A stretch of DNA of 64,000 bases from Heloderma charlesbogerti. Its lineage: Eukaryota; Chordata; Lepidosauria; Squamata; Helodermatidae. Location: contig JANEZZ010001623.1 in NCBI GenBank assembly GCA_026122225.1, forward strand, positions 1,385,501 through 1,449,500, read 5' to 3'. The notes below the pieces were generated by a model. The model ran no database searches, was not told the origin of the DNA, and saw only the letters and a program-made list of their open reading frames with translations. This document shows positions 1-11,552 of the stretch, piece after piece. Both the position numbers and the translations under genes were made by a program. Within the stretch, counting starts at the first letter, position 1. Each line of letters opens with the position of its first letter.

Positions 1-1976
1 ATTGTAATTTTTCCTCATAGGTGAGTTGCTTTTAGAGCACCTTTTAGAGCATTGAATTCCCAAGATCTGCCTCACTCTGCCTGATGGTAGGGCCAGCCCG
101 GGCAGTGTACGCTGTGTGCCCTGGATTGCCTCGTGTTGCGTCCCCATTCTCATATGATTCTCCTCACATCAGTCAGTGTCCTCACAGACTCTTCCTTTTT
201 TTGTCATTGTTGTGTCTCATTCAATACCAGCAGCAAACAGCTGAAAGTACTCAGCTGCACAGGAAACTTTGTGAGAGCAACCTCTTCATATTATTTAGTA
301 GAGTGTGTGACTGCTGTGCGGTTAACAGATCCCATATGGATGCTTATGAACAGAAAGAAAAACAATGGTCACAGTTGTGTCAAATTACTCAGAGTTTGCC
401 AGGCTCAGCTTAAAACACTGCAGTGTGGGGTTCAGCTGTTGCGCAGTTCAGATGTTGTGATGGAAGTTCTCTCTATTAGTGATAACTGCAAGGCAGCTTG
501 CCATTTTAGAACCAAGAACTGTTGGAATCTTAGACACACAGAAGGACGGATTAATGTACCAGTCCTGGACCTAATCGTGCTCTCTACAAGTTATGTCAGT
601 TTTCATAATGCATTCTTAACTGAAAAACAGCAACTGCACTAGAGGGTTCTCCATTGCCAACTAATAAGACTCATCTTGGACACCCTTTGGTTCCAGGCTT
701 GATCTTCGGCTATATATATATAGTGATATATATCACTAGCTTGATCTTCAGCTATATATTCACGCAGAAAATTTTATGTACAAGTGGCTCTTTTTTGTGT
801 TCGGTTGTTTTAAGCATTTTTACCCTGCTCTAAAAAGCTCGTGGAGCAGTTGACATAAGATCAATAAAAACAGGACGCTCCCTTCCTGCAGGTTTACAAT
901 CTAAAAACATGACACAGAAGGAAAAAGGGATGAGGAGAGAAGACGAAAACAAGCAGACTCAGGCACCCATTCTTAGAGTTACATAGCAGTTCTTATAACG
1001 GCCGGCTGGACAGAAACAGTTCAGAGAAAGAAGGTGCCAGATGGAGCTGGTCTCTTAGCAGAACTGATGATGTAGCCCTGCTTCCCATTCTTCTCTCTGC
1101 TGCAGCCTGGTGGAATAATGGCTGCCAAATGATAGACTGGTATACAGAGGCACTCAGGGGAGCAAGTCTTTCAGCAGAGCCAGTGGAACTGTTGTGTCAA
1201 CCTGGAGATCTATCCAAATAGGCATGCTGTTTTCTTCTTAGCCTCTGGTCTCAAAGAGATCTTTGTATCAGCTGACTAAGTAATTAACATGGGCCAATAT
1301 GGACTGAGAAAAGAGTATAGCCTGATGCATCTTGCTTTCTTGGGTGTTTCGACCCAATATACAAAGCAGTAAAATCAATACCCAAAAGAAGGGTGATGAA
1401 GTGATAGGAAAGCCATGCAACTGAAGGCTCAGCTCCACCAACCGCTTTCCCAGTTGTCCTCCCATACCAATTTGCAGAAGGCTTTGTCACCTTTGGGTGT
1501 CCTGCATTGTGCAAGAGGTGAAGTTTGTTTAAACCCTGCTGCCTTGCTGAGCCATTCTCCAGAGTGATGCCATAATGGCAAAGGGCAAATTGTTGGCTAA
1601 CACCATGTGCAAGTTTCCTAACCAGTTAAACCTTTCAAACTCTCCAAGGAAATCAGACCTAGTAAAGCCCAGTGTCCTTGACAAAACTGGCAAAGCTGAG
1701 CTGAGTTCAAAGCCAGAAACACAACTTCCAGTTATATTTGTCATAGTTGTGTCACCCCGTGCTGGCTGAGGATGATAAGAGCTATAGTCCAACACATCTG
1801 GAAAGGTGCCAGGTTGGCAAAAGTTGGTGCAAGCTATAGAAGCCAGTAACACAGCAGACTGTAGAATAGATTTAAAAAAATGTGAATGGTGCTTTCAGAA
1901 AACCCAAGGCATTCCCTATGCTACTCCCTCTTGATGCATTACTATTTCATCAGGGTCAGGAACTGCCAGGGTAGGG
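1..1976. other. No gene recognised; unique or decayed sequence
   Basis: I see no coding region with family resemblance here. A short TA-rich stretch lies near 709-735. Positions 1764-1830 resemble the right half of a palindromic hAT-type MITE (compare 53501-53637), with the words for 'aacacatctggaa' and 'ggtgccaggttgg'. The longest frame, on the plus strand at 133-642, shows no motif and is treated as chance. Confidence 0.5.
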
Positions 1977-2355
1977 AAGGGACCATAGCTCAGTGGTAGA
2001 GCACCTGCTTTGGATGTAGAAGGTCCTAGGTTCAATCCCTGACATTTCCAGATAGGGCTAGGGAAGAATCCTGCCTGAAACCCTGGAGAGCCCCTGTCAG
2101 TCAGTGACGACAATACTGGGCTAGATGGACCAATGCTCTGCAAGCTTTACCAGAGTTCCTGAGCATGGGAACTGTGTAAGTGCATTCGGCCAAATGTGCT
2201 TATGGGTCCATTTGTAGACCTTCATGCTCAGTGCATGAAGGTCTCTGAGCTAGCTGAACTCATAAGATGCTTGGGGGCGGGGTGTGTATGCTTGCACCCG
2301 CCCTGTCCACAGTTTAGGGCTGGTACTATAAGGCAGCTTTCTATGTTCCTATGTA
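1977..2355 (+). mobile_element. tRNA-derived SINE, interrupted by about 180 bp
   Basis: The 5' part is tRNA-like, with a RNA polymerase III A-box (TAGCTCAGTGGTAGAG) and B-box (GGTTCAATCC), followed by a body reading '...tagatggaccaatgctctg'. The tail 'ataaggcagctttctatgttc' resumes near 2325, so 2141-2323 looks like an unrelated insertion. Other copies of the family lie at 15475-15682 and 32030-32243 on the minus strand, and a head-only copy at 14857-14898. The tRNA region no longer folds convincingly as a functional tRNA. The subfamily name was not determined. Confidence 0.75.
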
Positions 2356-4459
2356 GACTTGAGAATGTATGATTCTGTGTTCTGATGCCCCATGTGGTGA
2401 GCTATCAGAACTGCAGCTTAGAGCATCTTCCTGGCATTGAAGTTCTCTCAGGCTCCGGTCTGGCCCCACCCATCCAGGCTGGCCATTGGGCCCACCTGGA
2501 CAGGAAGCACTATAAAATACTTCCTGTTTGGGCTGGGACCTTGACTGAGTAACAAGGTCTTTTTGACTATGATGTCTTTCTGTGTGGCCCTTGGCTCTGA
2601 TTCCCTCCTTGGCTTGTGTCAAGGTTCCCCTTATGACCTAGGCCCCCTGAGCAACTCCTTAAAGATCTCTTGCCTCCTTAAGAGTCCCACTTTCCTTCTT
2701 TTACTTTCTCCTTTCCAGTAATGTGGGGTTTAGGCTGCAGACATGGGGTGACTGACACTCTAGACACAGGGTTTAACCACAACAGTTTACTGGTAAATTA
2801 AAGCAAGTAAATCACAACTAAAGGTATTTACACAATAGAGCTGAGTGATATAAAAGGCATTAAGAGAAATAAAAGTTGCAAAATGCAAGTTCCTTTACCC
2901 TAGCTTTACTTAGACTTCTCCGGGCTGCTTCTTCCTGCTCCCTCTTCAGGCTCTAGTCTCCCCAGCTCTTCAGGATCTAGTCTCTTACTGGCTCTCTCAC
3001 TGTCTTTATATACCCTTCTCCCTCAAAACCGAAAGTACTGTTTCAAACCTGAAGAAATGAAACTTATCTGGGGAAATGAAACTAAAACTTAACTGGGGAA
3101 ATTAAACTACTTTTCTCAGAGATACCCCCTCCTAACAAAAAAAAAAAAACCCTGCCTCTAAGCCTGATCTTTTTACCTTTTCTTGCCTCTGTAGGCCTCA
3201 AACCTTCATAGCTTGTATCTAGGTTCTGAGTCTATCTCCCTGGCTCACATCAGGCAGCTCAGCCCTGGCAACTGACCAGCAGGCAAAGAATATTGGAAGT
3301 AGCTAAGATAGCCAGTTCAGTAAGCAATTGTACCATTTCAGCAGGATACGCAATGTTTGCCACCTATGCAGAAACCTTTCCCCGCCATTGCTCTTTTGCC
3401 TTCATGCAGTTCACATTATCAAGTTCCTGTAGCTTTGTATTAATACTGCAGTGGGGAAGAGAGACTACTTGAGTCTCTTCAGAAGGACTTATTCTTCTAA
3501 ACTGGGGATGCCAGGACTTTGAGGATTGTTGGCTTGTTTGACTCATCAGTGTAATGTAAACAGTGGTGGAAGCTGGGACAGCATTGTTTGTGAAAAGGAA
3601 AATCTTCCTAATTAAAGTGGTGCCTGGTGTAACATTGTTGGTGCAATATATTTGTTACTTACAGTGGTATGGCAGTATATTTTAATGCAATTTGCAACAT
3701 ACTACTGAGCTTCTACATGTTACTGAGGGACTCTTAATCTACTCTAGAAACTGTAGAAGTGACTTTATTGATGTTCCAGAGAAAGATTCCCTTTATGTTT
3801 GTAGATGTTAGTTGTTTAGTATGTATGTGTGAGAGGGCTGGGTGGTGGTGGAGGTTGAAAGCTGTAGGAAAACAGCAACTCAATCAAAATGTGTGAAATT
3901 GACCCAATAATTTAAGGAAAAATGGTGCCATGAAATGGCCCCTTCCCAATTTTGTTGCCCCAAATCATTTTGATGATTCTTCAGCATGTTTACTTGGGAG
4001 TAAGTCCCACTGAACTAATACTTATGATTTGGGGGAATGATAATAATAACATTCTGCATTACAGGGTTGTTGTAAGGGTTACTAAAATAATTTATGTGCA
4101 GCACTTTTCACACTTAGAAAAACTGCTCTATAAATGGATGGCAGTATTTATCTCTGATTGCCTCCACTCCTGAAATGATATGGGCTGCCTCTTAAACCTT
4201 TAGGTTTCCTTTTGAATAAGGCATCTTTGAGTTGTTCTTGTTTCACAAAGCATTCTTTTTTCTCTTTTAAGAAATCCAAATGTAAAAAAAGCCATTTTTT
4301 TTTAGTAGTTCTGGTTTTAAATTAGGGTTGCGTGGAATGCTAGACTGTGACTTTAAATTTTAACAAGAATCACTGCCCTTTTTGGGGGAAGGGTATTTGA
4401 CACTGCAGCTCTTAAATAAAATGAGCCGCTAGAGAAATGACCACCCACTCTGAAAAAAG
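2356..4459. other. No gene recognised; pyrimidine-rich and repeat-like
   Basis: A CT-rich stretch spans about 2630-3010 and an A-run lies near 3137. The region 2500-3260 has the look of a decayed long repeat, but I cannot assign it. Positions 3985-4015 match the core word of a Harbinger-like MITE ('gggagtaagtcccactga'), and 4045-4135 resembles the 3' half of a CORE-SINE. No frame shows a protein motif. Confidence 0.4.
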
Positions 4460-5125
4460 TTGGTTTTCTTTAGATATTCACCTCCTGTGCACCTCAAGAC
4501 TAGATTACTGCAATGCGCTGTATGTGGGGCTGCCCTTAAGGCTGTTCTGGAAACTGGAGCTAGTGCAGAATGCAGCAGCTCAGCTGTTGTTGGGAGCTGA
4601 CCCTTACCAGCATGTAACTCCTTTGTTAAGGGAACTGCACTAGCTGCCTATTCACTACCAGGCCAGGTTTAAGGTTTAAGTACTCATGTACAAAGTCCTA
4701 AACAACTCAGGACCAGGATACCCGAGAGAGCGCCTTCTCCCTTACCAGCTTGCCTGGTCACTGAGGTCATCGGAGGGCTTGCTCCTGGTGGTTCCACATG
4801 GACCTATGGCCTGACTGGAGTCCACCGAAGAAGAGCCTTCAGCGTGGTGGCCCCCTTTCTTTGGAATTCCCTGCCCCTGGAGGTCAGGCTGGCACCAACA
4901 CTGCGTTGTTTCCCGCGTCTCCTGAAAACAGCACTCTTCCAGGAGGCATTCTTTAATTGACCAGTTACTGTTTTTATTGGAATTGCATTTTTAAACAAGC
5001 GTAATTTTAATGCAGAGTTTTAATCTTTTTATGCTCCTACTGTTTTACCTTTTGTGTTCACTGCTCTGAAATCTGTTCTAGATATGGAGTGGTATATAAA
5101 TACTGTAAATAAAATAAGTAATGGT
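4460..5125 (+). mobile_element. L2 LINE, 5'-truncated 3' end
   Basis: Translation of 4437-4643 gives the C-terminal L2-clade reverse-transcriptase signature, with an LDYCNALYVGLP segment, then LVQNAAAQLL, then a HVTPLLRELH segment. These are characteristic of L2 elements. The frame then decays. The 3' UTR ends with 'gatatggagtggtatataaat' and a short A/T-rich repeat. The copy is a pseudogene. Confidence 0.8.
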
Positions 5126-5787
5126 GCCCCCCAGTGAGTGGTAAAGAAAGCAGCCAATTTTTATAGCAGCAACTATTTTGACTGTTTCAAAATTCAAAAA
5201 GCATCTCAGGAGAGGGCTTTGTGGGAAAAACAAATGTCAGACCTTCTGATTCTCTTCCCCACCCCTCAAATGAATTTCATAACACTGACCAAAATATAGC
5301 CGAGAAAAACCAGCCAATTTTGAGGTTGTTGAACAGCTGTGACATGGTCGTTGTCATTTCAATACAGTCGTAGTGTGTGACTGCTCATTTGCTTTGATGT
5401 GATTACTCAACTGTCGTTTAAGAATGCGGATGACAGAGAAGACCACATGCCTGGGCATTCCTCAGTAGTTATCTGCTTTTATGTTCGCTGCAGACATTGT
5501 GCACACACAATTTATAACACCCTTGATTTCAGCAAAAAACTATATCTGTCTTTCTGGGAACTGGAAAGAACAGGAAGACTAATTCTCATTATAGTAAACA
5601 GAGGACAAGATTACTTGGCAGGGCATGAGGAGGAGGTTATCTAATACAAAGTCATGATTTCATCAGCATTTGGGGGTGGGGTGGGTGGGAAGTGGAACAC
5701 ATTTTATAGACGCCTGCATTTTACAGATCTTCTTGCAAGCAAGCACACTCATGTGCAATCATACTGAGCATATGAAAACCTCACTAA

Positions 5788-5821
<34 letters not shown>

Positions 5822-6037
5822 GATTTTATTATAGTTTTGAAAAAACAACCCAATGCCAGAAACACAGAGGATGCTCTTGTGCTCTCTTTTATTTGGTCAG
5901 ATTTATTAGAAATTCAAAAACAGAAGACATTTTCCAGCTATACACAGGCCTTAGAACATAATAATTGCCTTGGCAGAGCAGACCAAAGCTCCTTCTGATA
6001 GTCCAGCATTCTGTATCCAATAGTGGCCCAGTCAAAT

Positions 6038-6570
6038 GCGTGGCCACTTAAACATTGCCAAAAAAGGGGAAATGCATCACCCAAAAAGGGACAAAAGAGG
6101 ACACCAGTTTGTATAACATTGCATATGCTTATTTTTATGTATAGATATACACATATGTGTCCGCCACCAAGGGCGGTTAGGCTGGTGAGTATAAGGGAGA
6201 GGGCCTTCTCAGTGGTGACCTCACAGCCTCTGGAATTAACTTTCATTGGGAGCCAGCAGCCCCTCCTTTGCAGGTGATCTCGAAAGCTCTGAAGACCCGC
6301 CTGTTTTTGCTGGCCTTCTTGTAAGTCTGGACTGTTGGCTTTTATTTGTATGTTTTTATGGATTTTATTGAATATGATTGTATTGACTTTTAAAATTTGT
6401 ATCCACTGTGTGTAGTTTTTATGTTGTATGCTGCCATGAGAGGGTTCCACCCTTAAAAGTGGCCTGGAAATAATTTTAGATAGATGGAAATTTAGAAATA
6501 ATAACTATAATTTAAATAAATATGTAGTTCATCTCACTACAGTGGGGAAGATGACATGTACACCTGCTCA
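6038..6570 (+). mobile_element. TA-flanked MITE (family D), split by an L2
   Basis: The left piece (about 6038-6150) carries the family D start 'gtggccacttaaacattgcc' and its internal 'gaggacaccag'. The family resumes at about 6486 ('atttagaaataataactata') and runs to the 'ctgctgtccaggtgct' segment. The intervening DNA is an L2 3' end. No intact right terminal repeat is visible. Confidence 0.6.
6152..6480 (+). mobile_element. L2 LINE 3' end nested in a MITE
   Basis: The phrase 'gagggccttctcagtggtg' encodes the conserved L2 C-terminal region, followed by a weak 3' UTR ending 'gcctggaaataa'. The same region recurs at 8900, 49390 and, on the other strand, 39580. Both flanks belong to the same family D MITE, so the L2 landed second. 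Confidence 0.65.
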
Positions 6571-6878
6571 GTCTGCTGTCCAGGTGCTAAATATTGGATA
6601 ATAGGAACAACTCCGCATGCTTCCAGACACTAGGGAGCAATAGAGAATGTGTTGTATCAATAGCTGCTTGTCTTGATTATCCCCCTTGTTGTCCTGTAAC
6701 TTTTTCTTTTCTCCTACTCCCTCCCCTTCTTCTTCCTCTTTGCCTCTGCAACAAGCAACACATGCTCTCTCCCTGAGGGAAGCAAGTAATGATATCTCAT
6801 GCCTTTGCTTACTTATGCTCATGCACCCAGCTTTAGGTGATGCTTGTAGTTAAACAGTGTTACTTAAACTCCCCTCCT

Positions 6879-7170
6879 TCAGGTTTTCTCCAAGCAAAAC
6901 TGTTCAGAACAAAATGTAGAACAAAAGAAAGCAGGGGGAGGTGGATGGTGCAATCGTCCTGCATCCTTCACAGAATTTAACGGGGGAGAGGCACAAATCA
7001 TTTTCATCCATTTGTAACTGTCCTGTGTTTTCCCGCTGCTGCTTCTGTCTTTTTTTCTTCTTACCATGGAAGAGCTGTTAAGGAGGGAAAAGACGGAATA
7101 GCTGCACAATGTCTTTTGATTGGTAGCTCTGGCTAGGAGCTGTCCATCTGGAAACACCGCTGGGTCAGGT
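6879..7170 (+). mobile_element. Unclassified interspersed repeat (family with 31128-31372)
   Basis: This segment and 31128-31372 share 'cccg/cactgcttc..gtctttttttctt', 'gcacaatgtcttttgattggtag' type words and a terminal 'ctgtccatctggaaac'. The 31 kb copy has inverted ends (GGGTGCTTCCAGA and TCTGGAAAAATCC), which suggests a non-autonomous DNA transposon. The superfamily is not determined. Confidence 0.5.
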
Positions 7171-7171
7171 T

Positions 7172-7572
7172 GAAGGACCAACCTGCCTTGTCACTGAGTT
7201 CATCAGAGGGCTTGCTCCTGGTGATTTCACCTGGACTTACGGCCTGATTGGAGTCCACCAGGAGAAGAGCCCTCAGCGTGGTGGCCCCCTTTCTTTGGAA
7301 TTCACTGCCCCTGGCGGTTGGGCAGGCGCCAACACTGCGTTGTTTCCAGCATCTCCTGAAAACAGCGCTCTTCCAGGAGGCATTCCTTAATTGACCAGTT
7401 ACTTTTTTTATTGGCATTGTGCTTTTAAACAAGCATAATTTTAATGTGATGTTTTAAACTTTGTATTCTTTTTCTGTTTTATTTTTTATGTTCACCACTT
7501 CGAAATCTGTTCTAGATATGGAGTGGTATATAAATATAAATGTAAACAAGCAAACAAATAAATAAATGGGTG
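7172..7572 (+). mobile_element. L2 LINE 3' end
   Basis: This is colinear with 4740-5125: the same 'agagccctcagcgtggtggc' block and the same end 'gatatggagtggtatataaat', followed by AAATA-type repeats. It is 5' truncated and non-coding. Confidence 0.75.
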
Positions 7573-8455
7573 GACTAGAGAAAGCTTATGTTTAAGAGGA
7601 CCTGAGCATGCCCTGCAGGTGAAGGTGCATCTGTAACTTTGGAACCAAGGGTCTGGTTGACACACACATGCACATGACTTCGTTTCCCATCACTTGGGAA
7701 CACTCAGCATTATTTACCTTTCTAGTGATCTATATCTGTCTCCTTGCTGGTGCACTTTGAAGTGCTTTTCTATGTGCACAAAGCAATATACAAAAATAAG
7801 ATCCAAATCAAAACCAGTGAATGGCCAATCAATTCCCACCATGGCTCATGCCTAAATTAATGAACCGACTCCACTGACAAATATTTTCTAAGCAATATGA
7901 ATGTTCTGTTGGTGGTGTTTGATCTGCGGGGCTCATTCATTCACACATACAAGTTGACACTTGATGCTGCAGCCATCAAGAGACAAACATGCAGGTAGGA
8001 ACTGATCTCTCCAAACTCGCTGTGCTAGGAAAGAAATGTGTAGGTTGTGTTAACTAAGTGCAGCAATATCTGCTGCACTTGTTGAACATCACAAGCCCCG
8101 ATGCTGTGGTGGCACAGTAGAGTAATCAAGAGCACCATGCTGGCACAGCATGCTGATGAGTCAGCATTGCTAGTTAGCAAGAACTATTGCTAACTAGATA
8201 ACTATATATCATGCAAAGATGTGGCTCAGCAATATCATGCAAAGATGTTAGGCAGTTCAGAACGGGGTGGGGAGGAAGTGTGTGGTGCAGAAAGAATGGG
8301 GAAACCATGTACAACTCACCTAGGTGAGAAAGCTTTCTATAATGGAAAGGATTCTATCCAATATGTAGCGTAAATTGTAAGTTTGAAATGCTGCCTTACC
8401 AAGGTCAGCACCAGACATGCTGTCTGTTGTACAGCAAATATGCTTTTCTATATAC
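7573..8455. other. No gene recognised
   Basis: No repeat family was recognised. The only structure is a perfect 11 bp inverted repeat, 8170-8180 against 8187-8197, with a 6 base loop. Confidence 0.4.
8170..8197. repeat. Short perfect inverted repeat
   Basis: CTAGTTAGCAA pairs with TTGCTAACTAG across a 6 base loop. No following T-run or other context suggests a function. Confidence 0.6.
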
Positions 8456-8580
8456 CAGCCTTCCTGAATGTGGTGACCTCCAAATGTTTTGGACTTCAAC
8501 TCCCATCAGCATAGTCAGTGGTCAGGAACTATGGGACTTGTATTCCAAAACATCTGGAGGGCGCCATGTTAGGAAGGCTG
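8456..8580. mobile_element. hAT-type palindromic MITE, 125 bp
   Basis: Terminal inverted repeats are CAGCCTTCCT and AGGAAGGCTG, with complementary arms around 'ttttggacttcaactcccat'. The flanks CTATATAC (8448-8455) and CTATATAG (8581-8588) match at 7 of 8 bases, the 8 bp target duplication expected of hAT transposition. Confidence 0.8.
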
Positions 8581-8705
8581 CTATATAGGATCAGATCAGC
8601 CAGAGACTATAATAGCGTTGGATGTAGGGTGGGGCAGGAGGATTGATGAATTTCAATTAGGGGTCAGCAGTGTAATTTGCATATAATTAACTTGGACTGG
8701 CTGAT

Positions 8706-9430
8706 ATGATCATATGAAGTCACTGCTTCTCCATCTGCACTGGCTGCCAGTCCATTTCGAAGCCCAATTCAAACTGCGGGTTTTAACCTTTAGAGTCTTA
8801 AATGGCTACCTGAAGGACCATATCCTCCCATATTTACCCACGTGGCCATTAAGATCAGCATCTGAGGCTCTCCAGGTGTATCGGCCAAACTAGACAAGGT
8901 GGGTGGCTACAAGACAGAGGGCCTTTTCAGCAGTGTCACCCCATTTGTGCAATGCTCTCCCCAGACAGGCTTGCCTGGCGTGAAGATTGTGATCTTTCAA
9001 GCACCAGGTGAAAATGGCTATATGCTACCTCCAGCATCAGAGGCAGTATGCCTATGTACACCAGTTACTGGGGAACATGGGCAAAAGTGTGGTGTTGCAG
9101 TCATGCCCTGCTTGTGGGCTTCCCATAGGCAGCTGGTTGGCCACTGTGTGCAGAATGCTAGACTAGATGGACCCTTGGTCTGTTCCAGAAGGGCTCTTCT
9201 TATGTTCATAAGACCTTTTTATTTTCCCAGGCATTTTAAGAATTGTTTTTAGTGCCTTTATTCTGTTGCTGGTTTTAATTTGGTTATATGATGCTGTAAT
9301 GGATTTATTCTTTGCTGCTGGTTTATCTTGTTTTTATTCTGCCCTGTTTTTATTTTGTTTTAATATTTGTACCTAGTTTTTAAGGTATTGCACACTGCCC
9401 AGAGAACTCTCTATCTCTGTCTCTATATCT
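8706..9430 (+). mobile_element. L2 LINE 3' end, interrupted by CR1-type sequence
   Basis: The copy begins at the 'catctgcactggctgccag' block, a conserved L2 C-terminal position, and runs through 'gagggccttttcagcag'. It is interrupted at 9013-9211, resumes with 'aagacctttttattttccca' and ends near 'cacactgcccagagaact'. No intact frame remains. Confidence 0.75.
9013..9211 (+). mobile_element. CR1/L3-like LINE 3' end, nested
   Basis: The body 'ctacctccagcatcagagg' and the end 'gggctcttcttatgttc' match the longer copy at 24748-25164. Removing this segment restores a continuous L2 sequence. It is a short 5'-truncated insertion. Confidence 0.7.
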
Positions 9431-9450
9431 ACACACACACACACACACAC
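9431..9450. repeat. (AC)n microsatellite
   Basis: Ten AC dinucleotides directly follow the L2 3' end. Confidence 0.95.
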
Positions 9451-9782
9451 ATACACAACCCATGAACATTGTTGTAGGCCAAACTGCAGTCGCTCTTGTG
9501 TTGCAACATCTTGGTTCAGAAAATGATTAGCTGCAGATATTAACAAATACGAAGCAACTAGCCAAACCTGGGTGAGCAATTCATACATGGATGAAGAGCA
9601 TGCCTAGTAGTTTTTTTGGAACTTAAGGCTTAATGCATTGCATCACTGCAAGCCATGTGACACACATGCATCCATAGACGCAGAGACCTGTGCCTCCTAG
9701 AGGACAAAAGTGACTAAGCAGAGCAGGGACATTGCAGGGAAACTGTAATGCCTGAGTAACGTCACTTACCAGTCCTCGAAGC

Positions 9783-10671
9783 TTGTTTGCGGTGGGGGGG
9801 AGGCGCTTCGCTGCTCCCCCCGCAAAGTTCAGGCTAGGGGGGAGGCTTCCCGCCTCGCCCGGCCGAAATTCAGGCCGGGGAGGAGGCGCCTCGCCCGGCC
9901 GCGAACTCAAAAGTTTTTTTTTAAAAAAAACCGCCCCCGTGATAGGCTACGTGACAATTAACGTAGCCTATCACGGCTAGATCTGCAAAGTCAGCCGTGA
10001 TAGGCTACGTTAATCGTCACGTAGCCTATCACGGGCGACTTAAAAAAAAAAAAAAAAGCGCGTATGCAAATGGCGGCCCCCATAGGGAGCCGCCATTCGC
10101 GTTCCTTATTTGGTCGCTGTAGTCTACATAAATCTTTACGTAGACTACGGCGAAAATAAGGGCAACGCAAATAGCGTTGCCCTTATTTTCGCCATAGTCT
10201 ACGTAAACCTTTACGTAAACTACAGCAACCAAATAAGGAACGGGAATGGCGGCTCCCTATGGGGGCCGTCATTATCCGTACATGCTTTTTTTTTTTTTTA
10301 AGTCACTCGTGATAGTCTACATGACGATTTACGTAGCCTATCACAGCTGACTTTGCAGATCTAGCCGTGATAGGCTACGTTAATCGTCACGTAGCCTATC
10401 ACGGGGGCGGTTTTTTTTTTCTTTTATTGGAATGGCGGGGGCGGCAGCCGGTTGAAAGACTGGTTGCCGGTCCCGCCCCGGATGAACACCCGCCGAAGCG
10501 CCGGCCGGACCCGCCGCCAGGAGGGACATTCAGCAAAGGTAAGTCCCGTCCCGGGGGGGGTGCGGGGGGCAGGGGGGTGCGGAGAATTTCTCCCCAAAAC
10601 TTGTTCGGGGGGCTGAACACGTTGGCACTCGGCCCCCCGAAGTTTCGGGGAGAAATTCTCCACCATCCCTA
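9783..10671. mobile_element. Palindromic foldback DNA element with GC-rich shoulders
   Basis: A GC-rich left shoulder (9783-9910) and right shoulder (10430-10671) enclose the nested palindrome at 9923-10418. The right end 'ccatcccta' matches the terminus of the TAGGGATG-type hAT elements elsewhere in the window (for example 18284-18829). The right shoulder has its own inverted repeat: 'ggagaatttctcccc' near 10580 against 'ggggagaaattctcc' near 10647. I do not see a matching left terminus or a target duplication, so the left boundary is uncertain. No transposase is encoded. Confidence 0.55.
9923..10418. repeat. Nested (palindrome-of-palindromes) inverted repeat, about 490 bp
   Basis: The two arms of about 240 bp are reverse complements about a centre near 10171. 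The left arm is itself a string of hairpins: GTGATAGGCTACGT/ACGTAGCCTATCAC at 9939-9952/9961-9974, the same words at 9997-10010/10019-10032, AATGGCGGC/GCCGCCATT at 10069-10077/10089-10097, GTAGTCTAC/GTAGACTAC at 10119-10127/10140-10148, and the apex GGGCAACGC/GCGTTGCCC at 10160-10168/10174-10182. The first two hairpin units are also reverse complements of each other. An A-run (about 10042) and T-run (about 10286) face each other on the two arms. This is seen directly in the sequence; what the structure does is unknown. Confidence 0.9.
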
Positions 10672-11014
10672 GACTTGTGTCATTCACACAGCGGAAGGGC
10701 ACAGATTCTTCTTACATCTGTGGAGGATTGCTTCCAGTGCTGGATAGGGGGAAGTGGCAATGGAAGGCCAAAGAGCTGCAGTGGCAGGAGGAGTGTAATT
10801 AGGACAAAAGGGGCAATACTGCCGGGCACAAACTGTACAGGACACAAAATAAGCATCAAAGGCAATATAATATAATGACCGTTATCTATGTTATATTATA
10901 TAAATGTTTATTCTGAGTCTGGAATAACAAAGCATGTTTTTAAGATTGCAGCCTGTTGTAGAGTCTTGTTTATGGCACCTTGCAAATTAACATATTAAAA
11001 AAAATTATGTTACA

Positions 11015-11219
11015 TTTATATCCTGCCTTTTCCCCTCATGCAAGGAATGGTCCTTCTCCTCTCCATTTTATCCTCACAACAACCCTGTGGAGTAGCTAGG
11101 CTGAGAGTCAGTGACTGGCCCAAAGTCACTCCATGAACTTCATGGCTGAGTGGAAACCAGAACCTGGATCTCCTGAGTCTCAGTCCAACACTCTAACCAC
11201 TACCCCACACTGGCTCTCA
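11015..11219 (-). mobile_element. MIR-like CORE-SINE
   Basis: Read on the minus strand it has a tRNA-like head ('agtggttagagtg'), the core 'gtgactttgggccagtcac' and the L2-like tail 'ttgtgaggataaaatggag'. These are the hallmarks of the MIR/CORE-SINE superfamily. Confidence 0.8.
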
Positions 11220-11446
11220 GATTGTTGTTTCAGGGGCTCAGTTGTGCAGCTATGTAGTGTCAGACCCTGGGCTAAATGGTCTTATGTTCCATCCCATCCC
11301 TGCCTTAAGATAGCCATATGCATTACTTCACACAGCTAACCCTTCTCTTCTCCCCCCGTGCCACCATTCCATGTTTTATAACTGCTTCTATATTCCTGAC
11401 TTGTTAAGAGGGTGGGAGAAAACAGTTTGCCAGCCATGATAAAATA

Positions 11447-11552
11447 TCTCGCCTACCTCACAAGGGTTGTTGTGAGGCTAAAATGGAGAGGTGGTGGATT
11501 ATATATGCTACCTTGGATTTCTTGGAGGAAAAGATGGGATATAAATATAACA
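11447..11552 (+). mobile_element. CORE-SINE, 3' half
   Basis: The segment 'cctacctcacaagggttgtt' through 'gatgggatataaatataac' matches the 3' half of the complete copies at 30058-30275 and 46908-47152. The tRNA-like head is missing. Confidence 0.7.

Noticed and set aside
133..642. 169-codon plus-strand open frame
   Set aside because: No recognisable domain, low-complexity-free but motif-free, with an overlapping frame of similar length in another phase and no splice or promoter context.
1977..2060. Possible functional tRNA gene
   Set aside because: The promoter boxes are present, but they continue into a SINE body and the cloverleaf is not maintained. Several copies occur in the window.
9783..9910. 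CpG-island promoter
   Set aside because: The GC-rich block is part of a repetitive foldback element with no downstream gene. GC content alone does not support a promoter.
10029..10301. Valine/tyrosine-rich frames on both strands
   Set aside because: They are translations of the palindrome, which gives near-identical peptides on the two strands.
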